A stretch of DNA of 64,000 bases from the NCBI RefSeq assembly GCF_005145045.1, contig NZ_CP039692.1:612001-676000 (forward strand), written 5' to 3'. This DNA comes from Agrobacterium larrymoorei (GTDB lineage Bacteria > Pseudomonadota > Alphaproteobacteria > Rhizobiales > Rhizobiaceae). A program made the position numbers and the translations under genes. Numbering within the stretch: position 1 is the stretch's first letter; each line of letters starts with the position of its first letter. Positions 26,934 to 36,111 of this stretch are shown piece after piece. The notes under the pieces are model-generated. The model made no database searches. It was not told the origin of the DNA and saw only the letters and a list, made by a program, of their open reading frames with translations.

Positions 26934-27727
26934 CAGAATGCCCTGCGCAGGCCGATGAGCTTTTCGACCAGAACGACCACAACGATGGAGATCAGAATGA
27001 GGATAACCGAAAGTGCCGCGATCTGCGGATCGGTGGAATATTCCAGATAATGATAGATTTCCGTCGGCAGCGTCGAGGATTTGACCGAGACGATGAAGAG
27101 CGAAATCGTCGCCTCATCGAAGGAAATCAGGAAGGCGATGACTGCGCCCGCAATCAAGCCGGGCCGCACAAGAGGCAGTGTAATGCGCCAGAACACCATT
27201 GCGGGCGAAGCGCCATGCACCAAAGCCGCTTCCTCCACACGCGTATCCACCGCCATCAGGCTCATGGTAATGGTACGCACCGTGTAAGGAATGGTGATTC
27301 CGAGGTGCGCCAGAACGATGCCGGGGTAACTATCCAGCAGCCCAAGCGGCGCGATGACCAGCATGATGCCCACGGCCAGAACGATGTGCGGAACCAGAAA
27401 AGGCGCGAGGATCAGGAAGTTGACGGCGTCCTTGCCGCGGAATTTGTAGCGGACCAGCGAAAAAGACAGCAACATACCCGACACCACCGCCGCAAAGCCG
27501 ACGATAAGGCCGATGAACAGGCTGCGCCAGAATGCCGAAATGAACTTGGCGTTTGCGAACACCTTGGCATAGGAGCCGAAGGAAAAGCTTTCCGGCGGGA
27601 AGGCAAGATATTGCCGTGTGTCGAAGGAGATGATGAACACGACGATGATCGGCGCCAGCAGGAAAAGATAGAGCAGTACGATCAGCGTTTTCCAGGCGAT
27701 TTGACCGAGTAGATTTCTGTTCTGCAT
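26933..27727 (-). CDS. ABC transporter permease, PotC type
   Basis: Inner-membrane permease, 264 aa, six helices, of the polyamine/opine/iron-type family. The EAA loop is VEEAALVHGASPAMVFWRIT, followed by LPLVRPGLIAGAVIAFLISF. It partners the 27735 permease and the 28622 ATPase. It lies 7 bp after the first permease gene. Confidence 0.92.
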   Translation of the reverse strand: MQNRNLLGQIAWKTLIVLLYLFLLAPIIVVFIISFDTRQYLAFPPESFSFGSYAKVFANAKFISAFWRSLFIGLIVGFAAVVSGMLLSFSLVRYKFRGKDAVNFLILAPFLVPHIVLAVGIMLVIAPLGLLDSYPGIVLAHLGITIPYTVRTITMSLMAVDTRVEEAALVHGASPAMVFWRITLPLVRPGLIAGAVIAFLISFDEATISLFIVSVKSSTLPTEIYHYLEYSTDPQIAALSVILILISIVVVVLVEKLIGLRRAF

Positions 27728-27734
27728 GGCCGCC

Positions 27735-28622
27735 TCACGCCTCCAGAGAGCGCAGGGCGCGCTGGTAGATGACGATGATGCTGCTGAACAGAAGCAGAAG
27801 CAAAACGGAAAGTGCCGCTGCCAGCGGCCAGTTCAGCGTTACAGTAGCCTCGTTGAATACCTCCGTGCCCAGCACGAACACGCGTCCACCGCCCATCAGG
27901 CGCGGCGTTACGAAGGCGGAGATCGCCAGCACGAAGACCAGCAGCGCCGCCGTCAATACGCCGGGCAGGCTGAGGGGCAGAATGATGCGCGTAAAGACCT
28001 TGAGGCGGTTTGCGCCCAGCATGGCGGCAGCCTCTTCAAGCTGCGCATTCAGCCGCCCGAAACCGCTGAGCATAGCAAGAATGGCGTAAGGCATCAGAAT
28101 TTCGACGAGCGCGACGGTCGCGCCGAAGCTGTTATTCGTCAGCCGGATGACGCTATCGGTGATCGATAGCGATTGAAGCGTGCTGTTGATCACGCCCTTG
28201 TCGCCCAGAATGACCATCCAGCCATAGGTGCGAACAACGGATGATGTCAGCAGCGGCGCAACGGCAAGTGCCGTCAGAACGCCACGCCATCTGCTCTGTG
28301 TGCGCACGAGAAACAGCGCAATCGGATAGGAGAGGATGACGGAAAAGATCGCCACGTTGAAGCCAAGAACGAGCGTGTTCCAGGCGACGCGCCAGTAGAA
28401 CGGATCGAAGATGACGGTGCTGTAGGAAGTCAGCGTCCAGTCACCGCCGCTGAACGCACCGATGGTGGAAGAGGCAAACGAAGCGCGAAACAGCCAGATC
28501 AGCGGCAGTACGAAAGTCACGACAAGTGCCGCAAGCCCCGGCAAAAGCAACAGCAGCAACACGCTGCGCGGTGCGCCGGATGTCTGACTGCCAGCATGCG
28601 CCGGTGCGGTAGCCGCGCCCAT
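27735..28622 (-). CDS. ABC transporter permease, PotB type
   Basis: First permease of the importer, 295 aa. The N-terminal tail precedes LLLLLLPGLAALVVTFVLPL. The EAA loop is LEEAAAMLGANRLKVFTRII. It overlaps the ATPase stop codon by one base, giving coupled translation. Family members carry polyamines, opines, or other small cationic or zwitterionic compounds. Confidence 0.92.
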   Translation of the reverse strand: MGAATAPAHAGSQTSGAPRSVLLLLLLPGLAALVVTFVLPLIWLFRASFASSTIGAFSGGDWTLTSYSTVIFDPFYWRVAWNTLVLGFNVAIFSVILSYPIALFLVRTQSRWRGVLTALAVAPLLTSSVVRTYGWMVILGDKGVINSTLQSLSITDSVIRLTNNSFGATVALVEILMPYAILAMLSGFGRLNAQLEEAAAMLGANRLKVFTRIILPLSLPGVLTAALLVFVLAISAFVTPRLMGGGRVFVLGTEVFNEATVTLNWPLAAALSVLLLLLFSSIIVIYQRALRSLEA

Positions 28623-29683
28623 CAGGCCGCTCCCACGACGGTTACGTCTTGTGGGGAAACGGCGAGCGCGATCTCATCGCCCTTTTGTGGAAGGGCACCG
28701 GCATGGGTCGGCAGGTCCGCCCGCAAAAGCTTTTCCCCGCAGCGAACGCTCAGGCTCAAAAGCTGGCCGCGATAAACGATGTGCTCGACAATGCCCTTGA
28801 AATTATTGGTGCTATCGGATTGCTCCGCTACCCGCAGGCGGTGCGGGCGTATCATCAGCTTCACCCGGCTGCCCACCGGCACATCGCCAATGAAGCGCAA
28901 TGTCTGGAGGTCCTCCACCATGGCAAGCCCGGTCTCCACCACCTTGCCCTCGAAGAAGGTGCCCGCGCCGATGAAGGATGCGACGAATTCCGTCTGCGGA
29001 CGGTCGAATATCTCGCGCGGCGTGCCGATCTGCTCCAGCCGCCCGGCAGACATCACCGCCAGACGGTCGGCCATGGAAAGCGCTTCGTCCTGATCATGCG
29101 TCACAAAGATTGCCGTGACGCCGGTGCGTGCCTGAATTTCGCGGATTTCATCGCGCATTTCGTCGCGCAATTTCGCATCGAGATTGGAGAGCGGCTCATC
29201 CAGCAAAAGCAGCTTCGGCTCGATCACCAGTGAGCGCGCAATGGCGGCGCGCTGTTGCTGCCCGCCAGAAAGCTGCGCCACCTTGCGGTCGCCAAGCCCT
29301 GTTAGCTTGACCAGATCGAGCGCCCTGTTGACGCGCTCTTCCCGCTCCGCGCGGCCAATCTTGCGCATCTCCAGCCCGAAGGAGATGTTCTGCGCCACTG
29401 TCATATGCGGAAACAGGGCATAGGCCTGAAAGACCATGCCCATGTTGCGCTTATAGACCGGAACGGACGATACATCGCGCCCGTCCACTGTGATTGTACC
29501 CGATGTCGGATCGATCAGGCCTGCGATCATGCGCAGGATCGTGGTCTTGCCGCAGCCGGAAGGCCCCAGCAGCGCCAGCATCTCGCCGCGTGGAAGCGAG
29601 AAGCTGACATGATCCACAGAGGGTTTCTGGGCACCCGGATAGGTCTTTACCAGATTGTCGATGATGACGTGATGGTCGGCCAT
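28622..29683 (-). CDS. ABC transporter ATP-binding protein, PotA type
   Basis: ATPase of 353 aa with a C-terminal TOBE regulatory domain. Walker A is GPSGCGKTTIL, the Q-loop is VFQAYALFPHMTVAQN, the signature is [15 protein letters not shown], Walker B is [12 protein letters not shown] and the switch His is in VTHDQDEAL. It sits between the binding-protein gene and the permeases in a standard PotDABC-like order. Confidence 0.94.
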   Translation of the reverse strand: MADHHVIIDNLVKTYPGAQKPSVDHVSFSLPRGEMLALLGPSGCGKTTILRMIAGLIDPTSGTITVDGRDVSSVPVYKRNMGMVFQAYALFPHMTVAQNISFGLEMRKIGRAEREERVNRALDLVKLTGLGDRKVAQLSGGQQQRAAIARSLVIEPKLLLLDEPLSNLDAKLRDEMRDEIREIQARTGVTAIFVTHDQDEALSMADRLAVMSAGRLEQIGTPREIFDRPQTEFVASFIGAGTFFEGKVVETGLAMVEDLQTLRFIGDVPVGSRVKLMIRPHRLRVAEQSDSTNNFKGIVEHIVYRGQLLSLSVRCGEKLLRADLPTHAGALPQKGDEIALAVSPQDVTVVGAA

Positions 29684-29704
29684 GGGTGCCCGGAACTCCT
29701 GCGA

Positions 29705-30787
29705 TCAGTTGAGAGCGATGACTTCGCGGTTGATACGCTGGATCCAGTTGGAATATTTCTCCGCCACGAAATTCCAGTCGAGCGACATTTGCGCAGCCTG
29801 CGCTTCCTTGGAGCCATAAATGCGTGCCGCAACGGCATCCGGCAGGCTGACCTTGGTGTTGACCGGGCCGTAGAAGCTCTTCTCGGCAAAGGTCGACTGG
29901 GCTTCGGCGCTCAGCGCATAATTGACGAAAAGCTGCGCTGCTTCCGCATTCTTGGAGCCCTCCACAAGACCGATCGTGTTGGTCTGGCCGATGGAACCTT
30001 CCTTCGGTGCCGCAACGCCAATCTTGCCGCCCTGCGTATCGTGCAGATATTGCGCACGACCGTTCCAGCAGATGGAAAGATCCACTTCGCCGCTCTGTAC
30101 CACGGCGTAGCAATCCGGTGCCGGTTCCCAGGTGGAGACATTCGGCGCGATTTCCTTCAGCTTCTCGATTGCCGGATCGACGGTCTGCTTATAATCCGCG
30201 CCCTGCAACTTATCGAGAATCGGCAGAAGAATGACGCCACGCGTATCACCGAGTTTCGCTGCGATCTTGCCCTTGTATTTCGGGTCGGTCAGATCGTTCC
30301 AGCTGGTCGGCGGTTCCTTCACTGCATCGGTGTTGTAGAGAATGGCAAGATTGTCCTGCGAAAACGCAATCGCCTTGTCGCCCTCGATGCGCGCCCAATC
30401 CGGCGCCTGCGCAACATTCGGCACCTTGGCCGGATCTAGCTTGGTAAAGATGCCTTCCTTGCCCGCCTTGATACCGACGGAAACGTCGATCAGGGCAACG
30501 TCGACCTTCGGGTCCGCGCGCTGAAGCGTTAGAAGTGCCAGCGTTTCCGCCGAGTTCTTGCTCTGCTGATAATTCACCTCGATGCCCGGATATTTCTCCT
30601 TGAAGGCGCTGATGATGAATTTCTGGTAGTTATCAGCAAACACGCCGGAGAAGCCGACGATGTTGACGGTACCCTTGGTGGACGCATCCTGCGCGGATGC
30701 GGTGCCGATCATGGCGGCGAAAACTGCGGCCAGCGTTCCTGCACGGAGGAACGTCTTGGAAATTCTCTTTTGCATCTCAGTCATCAT
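29705..30787 (-). CDS. ABC transporter substrate-binding protein, PotD/SBP family 1 type
   Basis: Periplasmic receptor of 360 aa. The signal peptide covers about residues 1-36 (KRISKTFLRAG, IGTASA). The mature part begins VNIVGFSGVFADNYQKF and keeps the family region KLGDTRGVILLP. ATG 30787 is chosen for GGAGAGAGG upstream; ATG 30784 and 30775 are also possible. The ligand is unknown; linked enzymes suggest an ester- and amide-containing organic molecule rather than a simple polyamine. Confidence 0.9.
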   Translation of the reverse strand: MMTEMQKRISKTFLRAGTLAAVFAAMIGTASAQDASTKGTVNIVGFSGVFADNYQKFIISAFKEKYPGIEVNYQQSKNSAETLALLTLQRADPKVDVALIDVSVGIKAGKEGIFTKLDPAKVPNVAQAPDWARIEGDKAIAFSQDNLAILYNTDAVKEPPTSWNDLTDPKYKGKIAAKLGDTRGVILLPILDKLQGADYKQTVDPAIEKLKEIAPNVSTWEPAPDCYAVVQSGEVDLSICWNGRAQYLHDTQGGKIGVAAPKEGSIGQTNTIGLVEGSKNAEAAQLFVNYALSAEAQSTFAEKSFYGPVNTKVSLPDAVAARIYGSKEAQAAQMSLDWNFVAEKYSNWIQRINREVIALN

Positions 30788-30809
30788 TTCCTCTCTCCGT
30801 TTTTGCTTT

Positions 30810-31811
30810 TCAGGTCGTTGGCGTCCAGGCCGCATCCAGCACGCGCAGCCAGTTCTTGCCCAGCAGTTTCTGCACCAATTCTTCACTCCAGCCGCGCGCC
30901 AGCATGCGAGCGGTCAGGTTCGGCATGTCGGTCATCCGCTCTATGCCCTTCGGCTTGTTGATCTTGACGTTGCCGAATTCCGTCAGCTTGCGGGCCGTGC
31001 CCTTGTCCTTGTTGGCCCAAAGCAGCCATGGGCCGGGGCGGGGGCGATCCAGCGAGAAATCGGTGCCGATGCCGACATGGTCTTCACCGACGAGATCAAT
31101 GATATAGGCCATCGCATCAAGATAATCCTCGACAGTCGCATCATTGCCTGCGGCGAGACCCGGCGCGAACAGGCTGACGCCGATGAGGCCGCCTTTTTCC
31201 GCGCAGGCCGTAAACAGCTCATCCGGCTTGTTGCGCTTCACATCCCGAAGCGCGCGCGGCAGGATGTGGGAAATACAGACCGGCGATTTGGAGTGCGCAA
31301 TGACATCGGCAGACGTCTTGTCGCCCACATGGCTGAGATCGCAGAGAACGCCGACGCGGTTCATCTCGGCCAGCACTTCCTTGCCGAAGCCCGTCAACCC
31401 GCTATCCACTTCTTCCAGATATCCGGCGCCGGAATAGTTCTGCGTGTTGTAGGTCAGCTGCATGATGCCGACGCCGAGATCCTTGAAAATCTCGACGTAA
31501 TCCAGCTTGTCTTCCAGCGGAGAGGTGTTTTGCCAGCCGATGATGATGCCGGTCTTGCCTTCCGCCTTGGCGGCGTGAATGTCTGCCACACTGCGCACCG
31601 GGCGCAAAATGTCATCGTTTTCACGCAGAAAACGCTTCCATTCGGAAACATAGGCAATGCCTTCGCGGAAGTTTTCCCACAGCAGCGAAGACACGTTGAC
31701 TGCAGTCAGTCCGCCAGCGCGCATTTCTTCGAAAATCTCGCGGCTCCACTGGCAGGTCTGCAAACCGTCAACGATAATCGCATCTTCGTGCAGTTTCTGA
31801 GCATCGCTCAT
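30810..31811 (-). CDS. M19 membrane-dipeptidase-like amidohydrolase, variant metal site
   Basis: Renal dipeptidase family (M19), 333 aa, amidohydrolase TIM barrel. Retained ligands are His161 (DLSHVG), His182 (ISHILPR) and Asp251 (GIGTDFS). The N-terminal H-x-D metal pair found in classical members (DGHND) reads D-G-L-Q-T at 15-19, and the bridging Glu region reads IIGWQN near 90-95. One of the two zinc sites may therefore be lost. A similar M19 branch sits in glycine-betaine catabolic clusters of Pseudomonas. ATG 31811 has AAGGAG and overlaps the upstream gene by 4 bp. No signal peptide. Confidence 0.87.
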   Translation of the reverse strand: MSDAQKLHEDAIIVDGLQTCQWSREIFEEMRAGGLTAVNVSSLLWENFREGIAYVSEWKRFLRENDDILRPVRSVADIHAAKAEGKTGIIIGWQNTSPLEDKLDYVEIFKDLGVGIMQLTYNTQNYSGAGYLEEVDSGLTGFGKEVLAEMNRVGVLCDLSHVGDKTSADVIAHSKSPVCISHILPRALRDVKRNKPDELFTACAEKGGLIGVSLFAPGLAAGNDATVEDYLDAMAYIIDLVGEDHVGIGTDFSLDRPRPGPWLLWANKDKGTARKLTEFGNVKINKPKGIERMTDMPNLTARMLARGWSEELVQKLLGKNWLRVLDAAWTPTT

Positions 31812-32452
31812 GCGGCAGTCTCCTTCATGCTCTCGCATTTTTCCTTGGCTGCTTTCAGCGCCCGGCCCACGAAATCCAGTCGGTCCTGACCCCAGAAAAG
31901 CTCCTTACCAATGACGTAAGTCGGGGTTCCGAAGATGCCTCGCCCTTCCGCTTCTGCAAGGTTGCCATGCCACTCTTCGATGATATTAGCGGGTTGGTCT
32001 TCAACGACAAGTTTTGCCGCCGCGTCTCCCACAGTAATCTTGGCGATTTCCTTGAGTGTGTCGATATCGGCGATATCGCGGTTCTCCGCCCACAGCGCCC
32101 GCTGAACCGCAAAGGAAAAAGCGGGCGCATCGTAACCCGCCTTTTGAAGGGCGATCACCGCTTGCGCGGCCAGTTCAATCGTTCGGCATGGGTAAAATGT
32201 CGGCTTGAGGTTCAGCGGAATTCCCAGATATTCCCGCCAGCGGCGCAACTCCACCTCATGATAGGCCTGCCTCGCATCGGGGCGTTGGCGAAGCGGAATG
32301 CCGCCATTTGCCTCGATGATCCTGATGGGTCGCAGCTTCAGCGATACGCCGTTTTCCTGCGCAATGGCAGCCGCCCTTCGCGCTCCGAAATAGGCCCATG
32401 GAGAGGAGATGCCATAGAAGATTTGCAGTGTGAGATTGTCAGCCTTTGGCAC
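31808..32452 (-). CDS. 2-hydroxychromene-2-carboxylate isomerase-like (kappa-GST/DsbA fold) protein
   Basis: DsbA-fold protein of the HCCA isomerase/kappa glutathione transferase family, 214 aa. The N-terminal strand LTLQIFYGISSPWAYFG has the active-site Ser of the family, and GIFGTPTYVIGKELFWGQDR is the cis-Pro region plus the family C-terminal motif. I choose GTG 32452 as start: GAGGAGG lies 6 nt upstream and the protein then begins one residue before the conserved strand. An ATG at 32497 would overlap the upstream gene by 59 bp. These enzymes use glutathione as cofactor or substrate. The gene overlaps both neighbours. Confidence 0.87.
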   Translation of the reverse strand: MPKADNLTLQIFYGISSPWAYFGARRAAAIAQENGVSLKLRPIRIIEANGGIPLRQRPDARQAYHEVELRRWREYLGIPLNLKPTFYPCRTIELAAQAVIALQKAGYDAPAFSFAVQRALWAENRDIADIDTLKEIAKITVGDAAAKLVVEDQPANIIEEWHGNLAEAEGRGIFGTPTYVIGKELFWGQDRLDFVGRALKAAKEKCESMKETAA

Positions 32453-33920
32453 GGCTTGCCTCCTCGAAAGCGTCTGCGTCGCTCCACTCGTCGCCAAACA
32501 ATTCCGGCGTATCGAAGTTCATGAAGCGATCAAGGTGATAGGCGCGGTCTTCCACGAACAGCGACCGGGCGATGCCCGTTGTAAGGCGCACCGCACCATC
32601 GCTGATAGAGGGAATGCCGCTGGTAATTTTCCCGTGCGTCGGTACCGCCGGATAGGCAAAACAGTGGATGTGCGAGATGACGCTTTTCGTTGCCTCGTCC
32701 AGATCGGGCTTCGCCCTAAACTCGAAACCCGGTCCGAGATAGGGCATAGAGCCCATGGCCGCATGCTGCCACTCCGGCGGCGGCGTGTAGGCATCTCGCC
32801 ACAGCAAAATCTTGTCGGCGATGTCGGCAAATTCCGGTCGCTTATGGAAATCGACGGAGAAGCCGGTCGTGAAGATCACCAGGTCCGTAAGATATCGACC
32901 TTTCGGCGTGACCACTTCAACCGCATCGCCCGTAACGGCCAGATCATTGATCGGGCTACCGAGATGGAAGAATGCGTTGGGGTGTCTGGATACGCGCAGC
33001 ACACTGTGGCGCGGTGGCGGTATCTGCGCCCGCTCCCCGGCCACCATGTAGACCCACTTGTCCTCATCCGGCAGGCCGAGATAGCCCTGCGTCATGCCCT
33101 GGCTGCCGACGCCGGTAAATTTGTCGATGCGGGGAATATCGGCCCGCCGCACGAAAATATCGACGCGCGCAGCACCCGCTTCCAGCGCCGCCGCTGCATT
33201 GTCCATGGCAGACGCTCCAGCGCCTACGACCGAAACTCGCTTGCCTTTCAGCGCTGCCATATCGATGGCATCTGCGCCGTGGCGGATGAATTTTTGCGGT
33301 GCGCGCGCTGCGACATCCGGCATGGTCGGCGCGCCGAGGCCATCGAGACCCGTCGCCAGCACGACCCTGCGCGCCAGTATTGTGTCGGCCTTTCCGCCGG
33401 AGCGGAGCGAGAGAGACAGCAATCCATCGTCGCGAAGATTGATCTGTTCAAGCGCCGTATCGTTCACCACATTCAGCGCCAGCACCTTTCGGTACCAGAC
33501 CAGATACTCCATCCACATTGTGCGTGGTATCAAGCCCATCTCGGAATAGGCCTGCGCGCCGTGCTGAGCCTCGAACCACGCCCGGAATGTCAACGAAGGA
33601 ATGCCCAGCGCCGGGCCAGCCGCTTCCTTGCGGGTGCGCAGCGTTTCCATGCGGGCAAAGGTTACCCATGGTCCTTCCAGACCAGCAGGGGCGCGGTCAA
33701 ACGCACGGGCGTTTTCGATGCCGACTTTTTTCAGGGCAGCCAGCGTCACCAAGCCACAGAGGCCAGCGCCGATCACGGCAACATCGAGAACAGGCTGGCC
33801 ATCCTTTTCCAGCGCAGGTGTCCACGTCTTCACAGGCTGGTTCAGCCAAAGAAGGTCGAGCCGGAGACGATCCTCCAGCTCCCGGAGTGAGTGCGGACGC
33901 TGCGCATCAAGGTTTTCCAC
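32439..33920 (-). CDS. FAD/NAD(P)-binding monooxygenase-like protein
   Basis: Flavoprotein of 493 aa with two Rossmann motifs, GAGLCG at 51-56 (FAD) and GAGASA at 233-238 (NADPH), and ATG-type LATGLDGLG near 189. This layout fits flavin-containing or Baeyer-Villiger-type monooxygenases, though the exact fingerprint FxGxxxHxxxW/P is not clearly present. It is the first gene of the minus-strand cluster; the promoter should lie in 33921-34116, where I see no other gene. Possible roles are S- or N-oxygenation of the imported compound. Confidence 0.85.
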   Translation of the reverse strand: MENLDAQRPHSLRELEDRLRLDLLWLNQPVKTWTPALEKDGQPVLDVAVIGAGLCGLVTLAALKKVGIENARAFDRAPAGLEGPWVTFARMETLRTRKEAAGPALGIPSLTFRAWFEAQHGAQAYSEMGLIPRTMWMEYLVWYRKVLALNVVNDTALEQINLRDDGLLSLSLRSGGKADTILARRVVLATGLDGLGAPTMPDVAARAPQKFIRHGADAIDMAALKGKRVSVVGAGASAMDNAAAALEAGAARVDIFVRRADIPRIDKFTGVGSQGMTQGYLGLPDEDKWVYMVAGERAQIPPPRHSVLRVSRHPNAFFHLGSPINDLAVTGDAVEVVTPKGRYLTDLVIFTTGFSVDFHKRPEFADIADKILLWRDAYTPPPEWQHAAMGSMPYLGPGFEFRAKPDLDEATKSVISHIHCFAYPAVPTHGKITSGIPSISDGAVRLTTGIARSLFVEDRAYHLDRFMNFDTPELFGDEWSDADAFEEASRAKG

Positions 33921-34109
33921 CTTGAACCCTCATTATTCTAATTTTGAATTATCAGCATCGTATGATGGCGATTTAGGAATGTAAATAAATCTCGCCGAAA
34001 AAATAGGACAGCAAAATATTTGCGCAATTTGTGGTCAGATTAGATAATTATACCTCGGTTATGTGGTGGCGAAAATCGCCTCATGAATTTCTGTGAGCAT
34101 TATGCCGCA

Positions 34110-34140
34110 AAACTAAAAAGGCGGCTGGTGAGCCGCCTTT
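34110..34140 (-). terminator. Rho-independent terminator of the iron importer operon
   Basis: AAAGGCGGCT / AGCCGCCTTT, 10-bp perfect stem with a 4-nt loop, followed on the minus strand by TTAGTTTT. It lies 5 bp past the stop of the ATPase gene. Confidence 0.9.
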
Positions 34141-34145
34141 GATCT

Positions 34146-34898
34146 TCAAGCTGTCCCGTCCACAAGGACGAAGGGCTGTCCTCGCGAACAGGTCTCTATT
34201 CGGGCATCCACCCGGTAGATATCGCGCAGCATGTCGGGCGTGATCACATCCCCGGTCGCGCCGCTGACGGCCATCTCCCCACCGGCAATGACGATTGTGT
34301 TTTCGCAGTAGCGCAGAGCATGGTTCAGGTCGTGCAGAGCGATCAGAACGATCATGCCTTCGCGGCGTGCAAGGGCGGAGATGAAGTCCAGCACTTCAAC
34401 CTGTCGGTGGAGATCGAGCGCCGATGTCGGTTCGTCCATCAGCAGAACTTCCGGCTTGCGCACCAGCGCCTGCGCCAGCGAGACAAGCTGGCGCTGACCG
34501 CCCGATAGCTCACCAAGGCCGCGAAAGGCCAGATTGTCGATGTTCAACGCCTTCAAAATCGCATCGATATCGGCAAGCTCATCGTCATGAACTTTCCAGC
34601 CGCTGCCCTGTTTGGCAGAGAGCAGGATCGATTCATAGACCGTCAGCACAGCATTCGCGCCCGTATCCTGCGGCATATAGCAGATGGTTTTCGGGCCTTG
34701 TTCCGTTTGCGACAGCGTCACCACGCCGGGGCCGGAAATCAGCCCCGCGATGCGCTTGAACAGGGTGGATTTGCCAGCGGCGTTTGGGCCGATGACGGCG
34801 GTTACGCTTCCGGCTTGCAGCATATCCATGCTGACATTGGAAAGGACGGTTGTGCGGCCATATTTCGCGCCGACATCCTGAAGAGCCAAGGCTACCAT
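34146..34898 (-). CDS. Iron/siderophore-type ABC transporter ATP-binding protein
   Basis: FepC/FecE-type ATPase, 250 aa. Walker A is GPNAAGKSTLF (Ala replaces the usual Gly in GPNGAGKS), the signature is LSGGQRQLVSLAQAL, Walker B is [14 protein letters not shown] and the switch His is in IALHDLNHAL. It overlaps the permease gene by 7 bp and ends the operon. Confidence 0.92.
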   Translation of the reverse strand: MVALALQDVGAKYGRTTVLSNVSMDMLQAGSVTAVIGPNAAGKSTLFKRIAGLISGPGVVTLSQTEQGPKTICYMPQDTGANAVLTVYESILLSAKQGSGWKVHDDELADIDAILKALNIDNLAFRGLGELSGGQRQLVSLAQALVRKPEVLLMDEPTSALDLHRQVEVLDFISALARREGMIVLIALHDLNHALRYCENTIVIAGGEMAVSGATGDVITPDMLRDIYRVDARIETCSRGQPFVLVDGTA

Positions 34899-35959
34899 GC
34901 GCGTCTCCTGTTGGAAAAGATCAGCACGAAGAAGAACGGAACGCCGACCAGTGCCGTGATGACGCCGATAGGCAGAACGGCACCGGGGATCAGCATCTTG
35001 CTGACGACGGACGTGACGGACAGCAGAAGCGCGCCGCAGATGATCGAGCCGGGCAGAAAGAAACGCTGGTCTTCGCCCACCACCATGCGCGCAATATGCG
35101 GGCCGACGAGACCGACGAAGCCGATGGTGCCGACGAAGGACACCGGAATTGCGGCCAGCAGGCTTACCGTCAGCATCGTCTGAAGGCGCAGGCGACGTAC
35201 ATTGACACCCATGCTGGCGGCCTTGTCATCGCCAAGGCGAAGCGCGGTCAGAGCCCATGCATTCTTCATGAAAAGCGGAACAGTCAGAACGAGTATGGCT
35301 GCCGTTATATAGACCTTTGCCCAGGTGGCCTTGGTCAGGCTTCCCATGGTCCAGAACACCACGGCGGCAAGCGCCTGTTCGGATGCAAGATATTCGAGAA
35401 GCGAAAGTGCGGCATTGAAGGTGAAGACCAGTGCGATGCCGAGCAGAACGATCGTCTCGACCGACACGGCGCGCATCGTGGAGGCGTAATGGATGAAGAG
35501 CGCCGCCAGCATTGCCATCAGGAAGGCGTTGATCGGCACCATATATTCGACCGCACCCGGAAAAATGGCAATGCCACCGACCAAGGCCAGCGCCGCACCG
35601 AAGCTTGCCGCGGCAGAAATGCCCAGCGTAAAAGGGCTGGCAAGCGGGTTGGAAAGGATGGTCTGCATCTGCGCGCCTGCCACCGAAAGCGAAGCACCGA
35701 CCGTGACGGCCATCAGCGCAATCGGCATGCGGATATCCCAGATGACCACGCGCAGCTGATTGGCGACGGCTGCGGGATCGAAGATCGCGCTGATCACTTC
35801 GGAAAGCGTATAACGCGCCGGGCCAAGCGCCATGTCCGTGGCAACGCTGATGCAGAGCGCCAGCACCAGCCCGATCAGGATCATGATACGGCGGCCTGCA
35901 AGGGCGCGGTACTGATGCCCCGCTGTCGTCTCGACCTGTGTTTCCGCTAAGGATACCAT
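34892..35959 (-). CDS. Iron/siderophore-type ABC transporter permease (FecCD family)
   Basis: Inner-membrane permease with about nine to ten helices, 355 aa. Landmarks of FecCD proteins are RLPRI-equivalent DIRMPIALMAVTVGASLSVAGA, NPLASPFTLGISAAASFGA and GFVGLVGPHIARM. I prefer ATG 35959; the frame is open upstream to 36031 but that N-terminus is atypical. Neither start has a strong ribosome-binding site. Only one permease gene is present, so the channel is a homodimer. Confidence 0.92.
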   Translation of the reverse strand: MVSLAETQVETTAGHQYRALAGRRIMILIGLVLALCISVATDMALGPARYTLSEVISAIFDPAAVANQLRVVIWDIRMPIALMAVTVGASLSVAGAQMQTILSNPLASPFTLGISAAASFGAALALVGGIAIFPGAVEYMVPINAFLMAMLAALFIHYASTMRAVSVETIVLLGIALVFTFNAALSLLEYLASEQALAAVVFWTMGSLTKATWAKVYITAAILVLTVPLFMKNAWALTALRLGDDKAASMGVNVRRLRLQTMLTVSLLAAIPVSFVGTIGFVGLVGPHIARMVVGEDQRFFLPGSIICGALLLSVTSVVSKMLIPGAVLPIGVITALVGVPFFFVLIFSNRRRAW

Positions 35960-36111
35960 TTGGTTTCGAACCTTTTTTTGATTGCTACGCAATATCGGCT
36001 TCTCGCTGACGGATAGGAACCATCGGCTCATTCGCCGATCCTCAATGCGTTTGGCGAAGCCGCGATCACGGCTCCGCCTCTTGTTTTCACAGCGCTTTCA
36101 GGCCGCTCTTC

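Noticed and set aside
30660..31889. 409-codon open frame on the plus strand
   Set aside because: Opposite the receptor and M19 genes; no recognisable domain or ribosome-binding site.
32452..32497. ATG 32497 as start of the HCCA-isomerase-like gene
   Set aside because: The added 15 residues are unlike the family and would overlap the upstream gene by 59 bp; GTG 32452 has an ideal GAGGAGG site.
32430..33890. 486-codon open frame on the plus strand
   Set aside because: Lies wholly opposite the monooxygenase gene, has Arg/His-rich shadow composition and no domain; a by-product of GC-rich codon use.
34850..35950. 366-codon open frame on the plus strand
   Set aside because: Opposite the FecCD permease; low-complexity His/Arg/Asp-rich translation typical of antisense to membrane proteins.
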